Shown one piece after another: positions 8,640 to 17,231 of a stretch of DNA of 62,033 nucleotides. The position numbers and the translations under genes are program-made. The notes under the pieces are model-generated. The model did no database searches. It was not told the origin of the DNA and saw only the letters and a list, made by a program, of their open reading frames with translations. Numbering within the stretch: the first letter of the stretch is position 1; every line of letters begins with the position of its first letter. The stretch is from Pedobacter jeongneungensis. GTDB taxonomy: Bacteria > Bacteroidota > Bacteroidia > Sphingobacteriales > Sphingobacteriaceae. Location: NCBI RefSeq assembly GCF_000633455.1, contig NZ_AYMG01000018.1, positions 1 to 62,033 on the forward strand, written 5' to 3'.

Positions 8640-9929
8640 TTATATCGCTTCGGCCACTACAAATGTGCTTCCACCAATAAAAACCAGGTCTTTAATACCT
8701 GCCGATTGAATAGCATTTGTTTTTGCATCGGCAACTGATGCATAACTATTTCCGTTTAAATGATAAGCGGCTGCCTGTTCTTTCAGTGCATCAGCGGCTA
8801 AACCACGTTCTAAATCAGGTTTACAGAAATAATAAGTGGCATTTTTTGGCATTAGGGATAAAACTTTTGAAATATCCTTATCGTTTACCATACCGAAAAC
8901 AATATGTAACTGCTGATAAGGGGTTTGTGCAATGTTTTTGATTACTTCGGTAATTCCGGCTTCGTTATGCCCGGTGTCACAGATCACCAAAGGATTTCTG
9001 CTCAAAGTTTGCCAACGTCCTTGTAAACCAGTTTGTTTTTTAACCTGACTGATGCCTTTATAAACACTTTCCTGATCGGTTTTAATTGCTGTTTTGTCGT
9101 TTAGTACCGCTAAAGTTTCGAGAACAGTCAATATGTTTTTATATTGATAAACGCCCGTAAGATCGCTTTGAAGATCCTTGTATTTGATTTTATCCTCATG
9201 ATAAACGGAAAGGGAAAGTTTATTGTTTTTTATTTTAAAATCCTGTGCAATTAATACTTGATCAGCAAAAACAATAGGTGCGTGCTCAGCTTTGGCTTTT
9301 TTAATGAAAACCGGTGCCGATTCTTCCTGCGTTTCGCCTATGACCACCGGGATATTTTTTTTGATAATTCCTGCTTTTTCACCAGCAATTTCGGTAAGTG
9401 TATTACCCAGCATATTCATATGATCGAGGCTGATGTTGGTGATGACCGAAATTTGTGGTGTGATGATATTTGTTGAATCTAACCGCCCACCTAAACCTAC
9501 TTCGATTACAGCTACATCTACCTGATGTTTGGCAAAATGATCGAATGCGAGCGCAACAGTTACTTCAAAAAACGAAGGTTCGGTTTTTTCGATGAGTTTT
9601 TGCTGTTCTTTTACGAACGATACTACTTCGGTTTTACTGATCATTTTTCCGTTGATCCGGATGCGCTCACGGAAATCTTTTAAGTGCGGAGAAGTGTACA
9701 ATCCGGTTTTATAACCCTGTGCCTGTAATACCGAAGCCAACATGTGCGAGGTCGATCCTTTCCCATTTGTACCGGCAACATGGATGCTTTTAAATTTATT
9801 TTGTGGATTATCCAAAGCCTCGCAAAGAATGATGGTATTGGTTAAATCTTTTTTAAAAGCAGAGGCGCCAACTCGGGTAAACATCGGGAGTTTACTGTAT
9901 AAAAAATCAAGCGTTTGTTGGTAGTTCAT
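8640..9929 (-). CDS. folC: Folylpolyglutamate / dihydrofolate synthase FolC
   Basis: The 429-aa ligase of the Mur family adds glutamate to dihydropteroate and then to folates, using ATP. The P-loop HVAGTNGKGSTSHML sits near residue 40, followed by the omega-loop TSPHLKDFRERI, the Mg-binding region EVGLGGRLDSTN and the ITNISLDHMNMLG motif. The C-terminal domain has ICDTGHNEAGI. I place the start at the ATG at 9929 (MNYQQTL). A TTG at 9941 would add four residues but lies inside the -7 promoter box, so it cannot be in the transcript. The transcript leader would be very short. The gene is separate from pafA, which has its own intergenic space. Confidence 0.92.
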   Translation of the reverse strand: MNYQQTLDFLYSKLPMFTRVGASAFKKDLTNTIILCEALDNPQNKFKSIHVAGTNGKGSTSHMLASVLQAQGYKTGLYTSPHLKDFRERIRINGKMISKTEVVSFVKEQQKLIEKTEPSFFEVTVALAFDHFAKHQVDVAVIEVGLGGRLDSTNIITPQISVITNISLDHMNMLGNTLTEIAGEKAGIIKKNIPVVIGETQEESAPVFIKKAKAEHAPIVFADQVLIAQDFKIKNNKLSLSVYHEDKIKYKDLQSDLTGVYQYKNILTVLETLAVLNDKTAIKTDQESVYKGISQVKKQTGLQGRWQTLSRNPLVICDTGHNEAGITEVIKNIAQTPYQQLHIVFGMVNDKDISKVLSLMPKNATYYFCKPDLERGLAADALKEQAAAYHLNGNSYASVADAKTNAIQSAGIKDLVFIGGSTFVVAEAI

Positions 9930-9938
9930 AATAGGTGT

Positions 9939-9970
9939 CAAATATAGGTGATTGGCGTTTGAAGTTCAAA
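9939..9970 (-). promoter_or_regulatory. folC promoter (TTTG-N20-TATATTTG)
   Basis: On the minus strand TTTG at 9970-9967 and TATATTTG at 9946-9939 fit the Bacteroidota -33/-7 consensus with 20-nt spacing. The ATG begins only 10 nt after the -7 box, which implies an almost leaderless mRNA. Confidence 0.6.
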
Positions 9971-10069
9971 TGAGCCACGAGATTGACTTCGCAAGTTTGA
10001 GATTTAAACTATTAGTGGTTAGTCACAGGTTGTTAAGACTGATACAAGTAACCCTTTAGTATAAATTAT

Positions 10070-10102
10070 TTTGTGCTGATTTATTCTATGTTGCTATATT
10101 TG
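10070..10102 (+). promoter_or_regulatory. Promoter of the large secreted protein gene
   Basis: TTTG at 10070-10073 and TATATTTG at 10095-10102 are spaced by 21 nt and lie 27 nt before the GTG start. This supports the GTG as the real start. Confidence 0.5.
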
Positions 10103-10128
10103 GCGATTATTTAACGATCTCAATTATA

Positions 10129-13008
10129 GTGATTAATAAAATTAGTCTATTTCTTTTACTGCTCCTGGCTTGTTGTTTTAATCTTGCTGCACAAACTTTT
10201 TATGTTAGTTCTTATAACTATAATAAAGGTGGAAGTGATATTTATAAAGTAGATATTACATCCGAAGGGGTAAAATCTACTAAAATTGCAGATTGTTCAG
10301 CTCGGGATCAGTATTTTTCGATCGCCATGAATAAAAACAATTTATTTTGGCTAAACGGTTCTCAAATCTATGTTGCAGACGTAAAGGAAAATAGCATCGA
10401 AAACTGTAGGAGCCTATTTTCAGGTATGTCTGGTTCAAATTCGCTGACACTTGGGGCTGATAATAAGTTATATTATTGCTCTAGTTACTTATTCAGTACT
10501 GATATTAATACAGGGAAATCAGAGGCTTTAGGTTTACTCAATTACTCTGCTAGTGGTGATGTCTGTTTTTATAAAAAAGAACTTTACATGGCGGCATACC
10601 AGGGCATAGTGAAGATTAATATTAAAGAACCTAACAAAAGTATCCTTCATATTCCGCTGCCTCCAAATATATCTCTTTTTGGTATTGTTAGTGTTTCAAC
10701 CGGAGTCAGAAAAAATACGGTTTATGGATTGGCAAATTCAGGCGCCCAGACTAATATTATCGAATTTGATATAGAAAACCAAAAAATGGTTAGTGTGGTA
10801 GGAACGCTTCCTTACAATATTCTGGATGCCGCCAGTATGGTAGAAGACGGTAGTATTATAGGGATAGAGTTCGAACGGGTAGATATAAATCAAGATTGCA
10901 ATTCTGGAAATACGGCAAATGTAGATGTAATAACAGCCCCACATATTGAAGATTTTACCTATACTTTAAACGGAGTTACTAATTCAACGGGCAAGTTTGC
11001 TGGCTTATCTAAAGGGCAGTATACACTTTCTATCACTTCTGCATCTGATTCATATACCACAACTGTTGATGTTCCGGAGGTTAATTTAATAAAACCTGTT
11101 TATAATTGGCAGATCAAAAATCAGCTTTGTGAAACTTTGGGCGAGATTACTTTTAGCACTCCCGAACAGAACAGTAGCTATCAGATCAAGTATGATGGAA
11201 AGTTATATCCGCTAAACAGTACCTTCTCTATTTTGTTAAGTGGAAAATCCAATCACTTTGAAATCGTAAATAAGTATGGTTGTAAAGTGGATGAGAAGGA
11301 TATTGTTGTTGGACGGGATAAATGTAAAATCCAATTTGATAAGGTTGATGTGGTGCAACAGTGCGATGCTTTTCATCAGGGCGTTATCAATGTTTTAACA
11401 AAACCACACAGCGCAGCTTATACCTATACACTAAATAATACGACTAACAATTCAACCGGGCTATTCAAAAATTTAACTGCTGGCTCTTACACACTTAAAA
11501 TTAGTTCGGATGAAGATGTGTTTGAAACTACTGTAATTGTACCAGATTATAAACAGTTACAACCAAACTTCTCTTTTGCCAAAATTAATCCAGCCTGCGC
11601 CAATAAGGGTACTATTCAATTTAATTCTTTCACAGGTAGTGCTAATTATAAAATCAAACTCAGAAATGATATTTTGCCATACGATTATAAATTCACTAAC
11701 CTGGAAGTAGGTAATTATCATTTTGTTGTGTTGAGTAAAGAGGGATGTCTGATTGATGAGTTTGTTGTAGAATTGATTTATGAACCTTGCCCAATTGTAA
11801 TCACTAATATCGAAACCCTACAAGAATGTAATGTTTTGGGTAAAGGATTCATAAAAATTAATTGTCCGCCAATTCCAGAAACTTATACGTTTACCCTTAA
11901 TAATTCGGTATCGAATAGCACAGGCATTTTTAATATGCTTGATCCAGGTAGCTATACCATTGAGGTTAAGGCATCAGGTGGTGCAGCCCCGGTTAACAGA
12001 ATCGTTGTAGTGCCAGATTATTCATTAACCAAACCTGTTACCAAAATTAATGCTAAAAACCCTGCATGCGATCTTAAGGGAGAAATATCGTTTTCTATAG
12101 GCACCAATTCTACTGATTATAATGTGAAATATAAAGGGATAGTTTATCCGGGTAACCACGTTTTTACAGGTTTAATTGAAGGAGATTATAATTTCACCAT
12201 TTTAAAGCTGAATGGCTGTATAGTTGATGAATTAAGTCAAAAATTGGTTTATGAACCCTGTCCAATTGTGATCGATAATATCGAAACCTTGCAAGAATGT
12301 AATGTTTTGGGTAAAGGATTTATCAAAATTGATTGTCCGCCAATTCCAGAAACGTATACGTTTATCCTTAATAATTCGGTATCCAATAGCACTGGTGTGT
12401 TCAATATGCTTAATCCAGGTACTTATACCATTGAGGTTAAGGCATCGGGTGGTGCTCCTGCAGCATACAGAACTGTTGTAGTTCCAGATTATTCTTTAAC
12501 AAAACCCAATACTATTATTAATGCAAAAAATCCTGTTTGTGATTTAACCGGTGAGATCTCATTTTCAATTGGTACCCGTTCGGCTGATTATAACATCAGG
12601 TATAATGGTATCGTTTATCCGGGTAATTACATTTTTTCAGGATTATATGAAGGGAATTATGCCTTTTCGATCCTAAAACTCAATGGCTGTATAGTAGATG
12701 AGTTGAATGTTTCCTTAGAGACAGAAGCCTGTAATGATATTTCATTCCCAACGGCTTTTAGTCCTAATTCCGATAATGTAAATGATAGCTTCAAAGCAAA
12801 AGAGGGAAGCAGGGCTTTTAATTTCCAGATGCAGATTTTCGACAGGAGAGGAATACTTATCTTTTCTTCGAATAAACTCTACGATGCATGGAATGGTGAT
12901 TATAAAGGACAGCCTGTTCCTGTTGGAGTTTACTTTTGGATCGCATCCTTTACTACACAAGAAAATAAGAAAATAATTAAAAAGGGATCTGTTACACTAA
13001 TCCGGTAA
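10129..13008 (+). CDS. Large repeat-containing secreted protein with T9SS type B sorting domain
   Basis: The 959-aa protein starts with GTG; no ATG lies nearby and a promoter precedes it. Residues 1-21 form a signal peptide ending AAQ. Residues 22-250 resemble a beta-propeller-like exported domain. From about 255 to 865 there are repeats of roughly 155 residues, each with an N-x-S/T-G turn followed by YT-L/I and a later GCIVDEL-type segment. The last two full repeats are nearly identical. The C-terminal 85 residues (FPTAFSPNSDNVNDSF ... FDRRGILIFSS ... WNGDYKGQPVPVGVYFW) are the gliding-motility/CHU_C type B domain that directs secretion by the type IX system, often with SprF-like partners. 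The repeats resemble SprB-type adhesin repeats, so a cell-surface adhesin or matrix role is an inference. Confidence 0.85.
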   Translation: MINKISLFLLLLLACCFNLAAQTFYVSSYNYNKGGSDIYKVDITSEGVKSTKIADCSARDQYFSIAMNKNNLFWLNGSQIYVADVKENSIENCRSLFSGMSGSNSLTLGADNKLYYCSSYLFSTDINTGKSEALGLLNYSASGDVCFYKKELYMAAYQGIVKINIKEPNKSILHIPLPPNISLFGIVSVSTGVRKNTVYGLANSGAQTNIIEFDIENQKMVSVVGTLPYNILDAASMVEDGSIIGIEFERVDINQDCNSGNTANVDVITAPHIEDFTYTLNGVTNSTGKFAGLSKGQYTLSITSASDSYTTTVDVPEVNLIKPVYNWQIKNQLCETLGEITFSTPEQNSSYQIKYDGKLYPLNSTFSILLSGKSNHFEIVNKYGCKVDEKDIVVGRDKCKIQFDKVDVVQQCDAFHQGVINVLTKPHSAAYTYTLNNTTNNSTGLFKNLTAGSYTLKISSDEDVFETTVIVPDYKQLQPNFSFAKINPACANKGTIQFNSFTGSANYKIKLRNDILPYDYKFTNLEVGNYHFVVLSKEGCLIDEFVVELIYEPCPIVITNIETLQECNVLGKGFIKINCPPIPETYTFTLNNSVSNSTGIFNMLDPGSYTIEVKASGGAAPVNRIVVVPDYSLTKPVTKINAKNPACDLKGEISFSIGTNSTDYNVKYKGIVYPGNHVFTGLIEGDYNFTILKLNGCIVDELSQKLVYEPCPIVIDNIETLQECNVLGKGFIKIDCPPIPETYTFILNNSVSNSTGVFNMLNPGTYTIEVKASGGAPAAYRTVVVPDYSLTKPNTIINAKNPVCDLTGEISFSIGTRSADYNIRYNGIVYPGNYIFSGLYEGNYAFSILKLNGCIVDELNVSLETEACNDISFPTAFSPNSDNVNDSFKAKEGSRAFNFQMQIFDRRGILIFSSNKLYDAWNGDYKGQPVPVGVYFWIASFTTQENKKIIKKGSVTLIR
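11785..12715 (+). repeat. Two near-identical tandem repeats of about 465 bp inside the T9SS protein gene
   Basis: The segments starting near 11785 and 12250 both encode EPCPIVI-x-NIETLQECN and continue in parallel through GCIVDEL. They are also highly similar at the DNA level, whereas the earlier repeats of the same protein are clearly diverged. This points to recent duplication or gene conversion. Confidence 0.8.
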
Positions 13009-13163
13009 TATTTAAATTTATTAGTCTTTGAGCCTCAGACTACGGAAATAGAAGTCTAGGTGGTGTTCTGTAAGGACACAGACCACGGCATGGACTTGTG
13101 GTTAGATTGTTATAGATGCATAATTAATTGTTGAAAAATCCAATCAAGCTTGTGAACAATCTT

Positions 13164-13187
13164 CTGTCGGATAGTAATATCCGACAG
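13164..13187. repeat. Perfect 10-bp palindrome
   Basis: CTGTCGGATA and TATCCGACAG flank a 4-nt loop. It lies just before the shared terminator in the convergent gap 13009-13246 and belongs to the short intergenic palindromes seen through the window. It has no T-run of its own. Confidence 0.6.
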
Positions 13188-13193
13188 CACTTA

Positions 13194-13229
13194 ACAAAAA
13201 AAGGTCTGTGTTCTCACAGACCTTTTTTA
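13194..13229. terminator. Bidirectional terminator between convergent genes
   Basis: AAAAAAAGGTCTGTG and CACAGACCTTTTTT pair around TTCT, with A-runs and T-runs on both sides. It serves the plus-strand secreted-protein gene and the minus-strand tonB-like operon. Confidence 0.9.
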
Positions 13230-13246
13230 TATAATATCTTAAAATT

Positions 13247-14086
13247 TTACTTCACTTTAAAGTTGAACATCACGATCCCGGTTTGTACATCGGGAGCAGA
13301 TTCAAGTTTGTTTAAACTCGAACCTAACACGGCCTGTTCGCATTTTCTCCAAAGGGCTAAATCAGATAAAGTGGTACCTTTTGCACCTGCACGGGCCTGA
13401 ACAACTTTTCCATTTTTATCTACACGGATCTGAACGGCAATTTTACCTGCACTTTGTCCATCGTCCTGAATTCTTGGGATATCGATAAACTTTCTGCTGG
13501 CCAGTGATAATTGTACATTACCATTTCCTGAACCACCTTCTCCATAATTGGAAGCTAATGGATCGCCATCTTTATCGCCCTGGTTACCAGGTGTGTTTCC
13601 AGTTCCATCACCCTGGCCCTGGCCGGTATTTTTTTTGCCTTTGTAAAGCGCATTTTGGTTGATCACCGGTTTAGCAGGCTTATCTTCCGTTACAGGAGTT
13701 GGTGCTGCCTTAGTCGGTTTTGTAGGTTTGGTATTTACCGCAATGGCATCCTCTGTATTTTGTGTCTGCACTTCCTTATCGCTACTTTCGGTAGAGGTGG
13801 TTGGGGTAACCTTTTCTTCAGGCGTTACTTTTTCAGGAGGTTTACCGTTGGCATTCGGATCTGCTGATGGTTCTTCAATACTGGTATAATCATCGCCCAT
13901 ACCTTCTGCCGAAGTTCCGTAATTTACCACCATACCGCCCATACCCACTTCTTCAGGTGGCTGGAATGAACCAATCACAATGAAAAAACTGATCAACAAC
14001 AAAAAGCCCATAATACCGCTTGCTATAGCAATGGCTTTAGGATAATTATTTTCCTCGTTAGGTACGTTTTGTGTTTTGTAGTTCAT
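13247..14086 (-). CDS. TonB-family energy transducer
   Basis: The 279-aa inner-membrane protein has one N-terminal transmembrane segment (about 18-41) and a long periplasmic linker rich in Pro, Lys, Thr and Gly (about 60-185). The C-terminal domain (about 195-279, SRKFIDIPRIQDDGQSAGKIAVQIRVDKNGKV) is TonB/TolA-like. It would pass the proton-motive force harvested by ExbB/ExbD to outer-membrane receptors or to a Tol-like partner. Its start overlaps the exbD stop by one base (TAATG), so translation is coupled. It is the last gene of a four-gene operon ending at the bidirectional terminator. TolA is the main alternative label. Confidence 0.85.
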   Translation of the reverse strand: MNYKTQNVPNEENNYPKAIAIASGIMGFLLLISFFIVIGSFQPPEEVGMGGMVVNYGTSAEGMGDDYTSIEEPSADPNANGKPPEKVTPEEKVTPTTSTESSDKEVQTQNTEDAIAVNTKPTKPTKAAPTPVTEDKPAKPVINQNALYKGKKNTGQGQGDGTGNTPGNQGDKDGDPLASNYGEGGSGNGNVQLSLASRKFIDIPRIQDDGQSAGKIAVQIRVDKNGKVVQARAGAKGTTLSDLALWRKCEQAVLGSSLNKLESAPDVQTGIVMFNFKVK

Positions 14087-14487
14087 TATTTTTTAGGCTC
14101 AACGGCTACAACTAGTTTTAATTTTAATTTATTGGCAATGTCATTTACCACAAATCCATCCTGATAAGTTACGTTACGGGATACATATAAAAGAATGGTC
14201 ATATCTGGTGCCAGTTTTTGGTATGATGCCAATGTAGGCTCCAATTCTTCTATGCTAACCGGTTTCTTTTCAACGAAATATTTTAAGTTTTCGTCTATGG
14301 TAACGGTAACGGCTTTTTTTGCGGTTGATTGCTGTCCGCTTGATGATTGTGGCAACAGTAATTTAACTACTGTAGGATTTACCACAGCTGAGGCCAATAA
14401 GAAGAACAGCATCAGGAAGAACATAATATCGTTCAACGCTGAAGTATGTACTTCTACCGATCCTTTTGTTCTCTTGCGTAAATTCAT
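14086..14487 (-). CDS. exbD: ExbD/TolR biopolymer transport protein
   Basis: The 133-aa protein has a short cytoplasmic head, one transmembrane helix (about 20-40, DIMFFLMLFFLLASAVV) with the conserved proton-carrying Asp at its start, and a periplasmic domain. It forms the stator complex with ExbB and energises the TonB-like protein encoded next. It overlaps both neighbours by a single base in TAATG junctions, which favours a fixed subunit ratio. Confidence 0.92.
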   Translation of the reverse strand: MNLRKRTKGSVEVHTSALNDIMFFLMLFFLLASAVVNPTVVKLLLPQSSSGQQSTAKKAVTVTIDENLKYFVEKKPVSIEELEPTLASYQKLAPDMTILLYVSRNVTYQDGFVVNDIANKLKLKLVVAVEPKK

Positions 14488-15191
14488 TATTTGCCTGGTT
14501 CTTCTAGTAAATCAATAAAATCAATTGCATCGGTTTCCATTTTAAGGATGATTTTTTCAACCATGATGTTTAAAATGTGGTACAGTACGTAAGCGATAAT
14601 ACCGATAATTAATCCTGTTGCTGAGGTAATCATTTTGGTATATAAACCGCCAGAAATGGTGCCGATTTCAATAGCACCCTTAATTGATACCTGATGGAAG
14701 ATGGTAATTACCCCCACAATTGTTCCTACGAAACCAAGCATCGGTGCAATACCGGCTACAATACCCAGTATACTGATGTTCTTCTCTAATTTAGAAACTT
14801 CAAGTTTACCTACATTTTCGATGGCACCTTCAATATCTTTAATCGGGCGGCCAATGCGTTTTAAACCTTTTTGCAGCATGCGCGAAAGGGGAGAATTGTT
14901 GTTTCTTAACAACGACATGGCGCCATCTAAATTTCCAGACTGGATGTAAGACCTGATCTGTCCCATAAGGTTTGCTTCATCCTTGGTGGCTTTTTTGATG
15001 GTTAAATAGCGTTCAACAAAAATAAACAAGGCTAAAAAAGCAAGAAAAGCCAATGGAACCATTACCCAGCCGCCTTTAAAAAGAAGGTCGATAAAGCGTA
15101 ATTGTGGCTGTGGTTGTGTTACTGCTTGGTTAAGCACATTTGCGGTGTCTTGTAATGCTTGTGTGGTGTCCTGAATTAATAAAGTTATCAT
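14487..15191 (-). CDS. exbB: ExbB/TolQ/MotA-type proton channel
   Basis: The 234-aa inner-membrane protein carries the MotA/TolQ/ExbB domain with three predicted membrane helices: about 38-60 (GGWVMVPLAFLAFLALFIFVERY), 135-160 (ISILGIVAGIAPMLGFVGTIVG) and 180-212 (SATGLIIGIIAYVLYHILN). The conserved Leu-Gly-x-x-G-T motif and the T/S-rich pore segment are present. It partners with ExbD. It has a one-base overlap with the upstream HU/SPOR gene and with exbD. Confidence 0.93.
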   Translation of the reverse strand: MITLLIQDTTQALQDTANVLNQAVTQPQPQLRFIDLLFKGGWVMVPLAFLAFLALFIFVERYLTIKKATKDEANLMGQIRSYIQSGNLDGAMSLLRNNNSPLSRMLQKGLKRIGRPIKDIEGAIENVGKLEVSKLEKNISILGIVAGIAPMLGFVGTIVGVITIFHQVSIKGAIEIGTISGGLYTKMITSATGLIIGIIAYVLYHILNIMVEKIILKMETDAIDFIDLLEEPGK

Positions 15192-16888
15192 TATGGTTGT
15201 GTGTTGTTAAAAATCTGTTGTACGTAAAACCCTTTTCCCTTTAGTTTTTTCTGTAAAATATCTTTTTGTGCTTCGGCTTCTTTTTGTGTTTTAAAGCTTC
15301 CTATGCTCACTTTTTTCCAAGGTCCGGCCATATTCGCTATTTTGGCATTCAGTCCGCGGGTTTTCATTATGGCAATATATTTCTCAGCACCTGCAACTGT
15401 TTTATATGAGGATGCAATAACATCAAACGTAGAAGGACCAGTGTTTGGTACAATTTTATCTTCTTTTGGTTTTTCAACAGGTGGAGTAACTACTGTTTTT
15501 TCGGTTGTTTTAACAACGGCTTTTTTGACCGTATCTGCTTTTTTCTGAACCTGGTTAGCTTTCAGGATGCTGTCGGTTTTGGCGATTGAATCCTGTTTTA
15601 TTTTTGCTGAATCGATGGTAACCTTTGGAGAATCGACAAGGGCAGGGGTTGCTTTTACAGGTGTGCTTTGCCCGGTAAATAACTCAGGTTTAACTAAATA
15701 AGTAATGGCTGCTATAATCACTAAAACCAAAATAATGATGGTAACCTTTAACCAGGTAGACATGCCTTGGGGTGGCTCCTGATCGTGTATAATCGGATCA
15801 TGGCCAAAACGGTTAGGATGCTCGGCATGTTGCTCTTTAATAAATTCAGGAGCTTCAATTACCGGTTCTTCTGCTTTAGCTTCGTCTTCTAAATGAATGT
15901 ATGTTTTTGGTTCATCAGTTTCTGGCCTTAATGAAAAACGGCTCGAATATTCTTGTTGCGGTAAAACCGGTTCAGGAATTGTTGTTTCTACAGGTTCTTC
16001 AGCAATTTTTTCTACTTCGGCTTCTGGTGTATGGCCAAAACGATTTGGATGTTCTTCGTGCTGCTCTACTACCGATTCCGGAACTTCTACCGCTGCTGGT
16101 TCTTCGACAGTACTGACTACTTCTGGTTCGGTTGTATCTACGAGGTTATCAGATTCATTTTCAATAGGTTGGGTAGCTTCAACAGCCTGGTGTTCGGCAG
16201 CAATATTTTCTACTTCCGATTCTGGTGTGTGGCCAAAACGGTTCGGGTGCTCTTCATGCTGCTCTTTAATAAATTCAGGGGCTTCATTAACTTCTTCTGC
16301 AGTGTTTTCTGAATGTTGTAAAGTGTTTTTAAGATCATCTTTAACTTCGTCCAACTCTACATTTTCGATTACAGGGTGGTGGTAAGATTTATTTTCGAAT
16401 GGAGATGGTGCAACAGGTGCCTCAGCAATTTCATCGTACACATCTTCCTCTTCTTTTGGTAAATCTGCTTTTACTTCTTCAGTTACAGTTTCTGGTAACG
16501 AAGGTAAGCCATAAAATTCAGAACCGTAATTGATGTTCTTTATCGGTTCAAAATCCAGTCCCTGCTCAGTAAAAAATAAACGCCCCGTATTTTCTAATTC
16601 GATCTCATGGTTTAGTTCCAGTTTTTGATTTACGTCTTCAACAAACTGCGCGATGTAATAATCGGCGCTCTCATTAGAGATATTCCTTTTAGCAGCAATA
16701 AAATCTGTCAGGGCCTGTTCTTCGGTCAAGTCGCTCGAAAACTGAAGCGTATATCCCGGAGGTAAAAACGTTTGTTTTTCCTTATCGTATCTTCCCGGGT
16801 ATTTCTTTTTATAAAAGGTGCCCAAGCCGGTAATACCAACTTCTTTGCGTTGCTGCAAGAGTTCTAAAAGGTATGATAAGATATCCAT
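15191..16888 (-). CDS. HU-CCDC81-like and SPOR domain membrane protein
   Basis: The 565-aa protein opens with two HU/CCDC81-like modules (about 1-70 and 75-125; GITGLGTFYKKKYPGRYD, then IELENTGRLFF). A long acidic, proline-rich cytoplasmic linker (about 130-380) follows, then one transmembrane helix (about 383-403, VTIIILVLVIIAAITYLV), a Lys/Pro/Thr periplasmic stalk and a C-terminal SPOR domain (about 490-565) that binds denuded peptidoglycan. The linker contains three copies of EHPNRFGH plus one degenerate copy. SPOR location at septal glycan and the fusion to a DNA-binding-like fold suggest a division or envelope role. It is first in the operon with exbB, exbD and the TonB-like gene, which raises the possibility of a Tol-Pal-like system. 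Confidence 0.85.
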   Translation of the reverse strand: MDILSYLLELLQQRKEVGITGLGTFYKKKYPGRYDKEKQTFLPPGYTLQFSSDLTEEQALTDFIAAKRNISNESADYYIAQFVEDVNQKLELNHEIELENTGRLFFTEQGLDFEPIKNINYGSEFYGLPSLPETVTEEVKADLPKEEEDVYDEIAEAPVAPSPFENKSYHHPVIENVELDEVKDDLKNTLQHSENTAEEVNEAPEFIKEQHEEHPNRFGHTPESEVENIAAEHQAVEATQPIENESDNLVDTTEPEVVSTVEEPAAVEVPESVVEQHEEHPNRFGHTPEAEVEKIAEEPVETTIPEPVLPQQEYSSRFSLRPETDEPKTYIHLEDEAKAEEPVIEAPEFIKEQHAEHPNRFGHDPIIHDQEPPQGMSTWLKVTIIILVLVIIAAITYLVKPELFTGQSTPVKATPALVDSPKVTIDSAKIKQDSIAKTDSILKANQVQKKADTVKKAVVKTTEKTVVTPPVEKPKEDKIVPNTGPSTFDVIASSYKTVAGAEKYIAIMKTRGLNAKIANMAGPWKKVSIGSFKTQKEAEAQKDILQKKLKGKGFYVQQIFNNTQP

Positions 16889-17151
16889 TCGGGTAAAATT
16901 AAGCGTTTAAAATTAAAAATTATATTCTACCTTCAAATAGTGTCTGTGGATGTGTTTATACATCCTACTCCAAAAAGGGGACAAAAACGAATACAGCTTC
17001 GTTATTTTAACCACGAAAAAATCACAGTTGATTAACCTATACCTGTATCCGTGTAAAGATAACGGTTACAAAGATAGAAATGGTATGTTAGTAAGCAAAT
17101 GGCTAAATCGATATAATATCGATGTGACAAGGTATAGCAGCGAAACTGTGT
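16889..17151. other. Intergenic region upstream of the HU/SPOR operon
   Basis: Together with the terminator that follows, this makes a 343-bp gap. It should hold the promoter of the HU/SPOR-exbBD operon, but I see no clear TTTG-N19-TAnnTTTG match and no gene. Confidence 0.4.
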
Positions 17152-17185
17152 AAAAAAAGTAGGACAACTCTCGTCGTCCTACTCA
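17152..17185 (-). terminator. Terminator of the GH18 gene
   Basis: AGTAGGAC pairs with GTCCTACT around AACTCTCGTC and is followed on the minus strand by a T-run. It is nearly identical to the hairpin after the susD gene at 18451-18485. Confidence 0.75.
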
Positions 17186-17231
17186 AAAATGTTTGCAGCG
17201 ATTAAGGAATTATTCGGTATAAAAGATATAA

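Noticed and set aside
13128..13400. 90-codon plus-strand frame
   Set aside because: It crosses the bidirectional terminator and lies antisense to the TonB-like gene.
15897..16385. 162-codon open frame antisense to the HU/SPOR gene
   Set aside because: It is Ser/Cys/Thr-rich and mirrors the Glu/Pro/Val-rich linker repeats on the opposite strand, with no domain or start context of its own.
16950..17153. 67-codon plus-strand frame in the gap before GH18
   Set aside because: No promoter, no domain and a composition like random AT-rich sequence.
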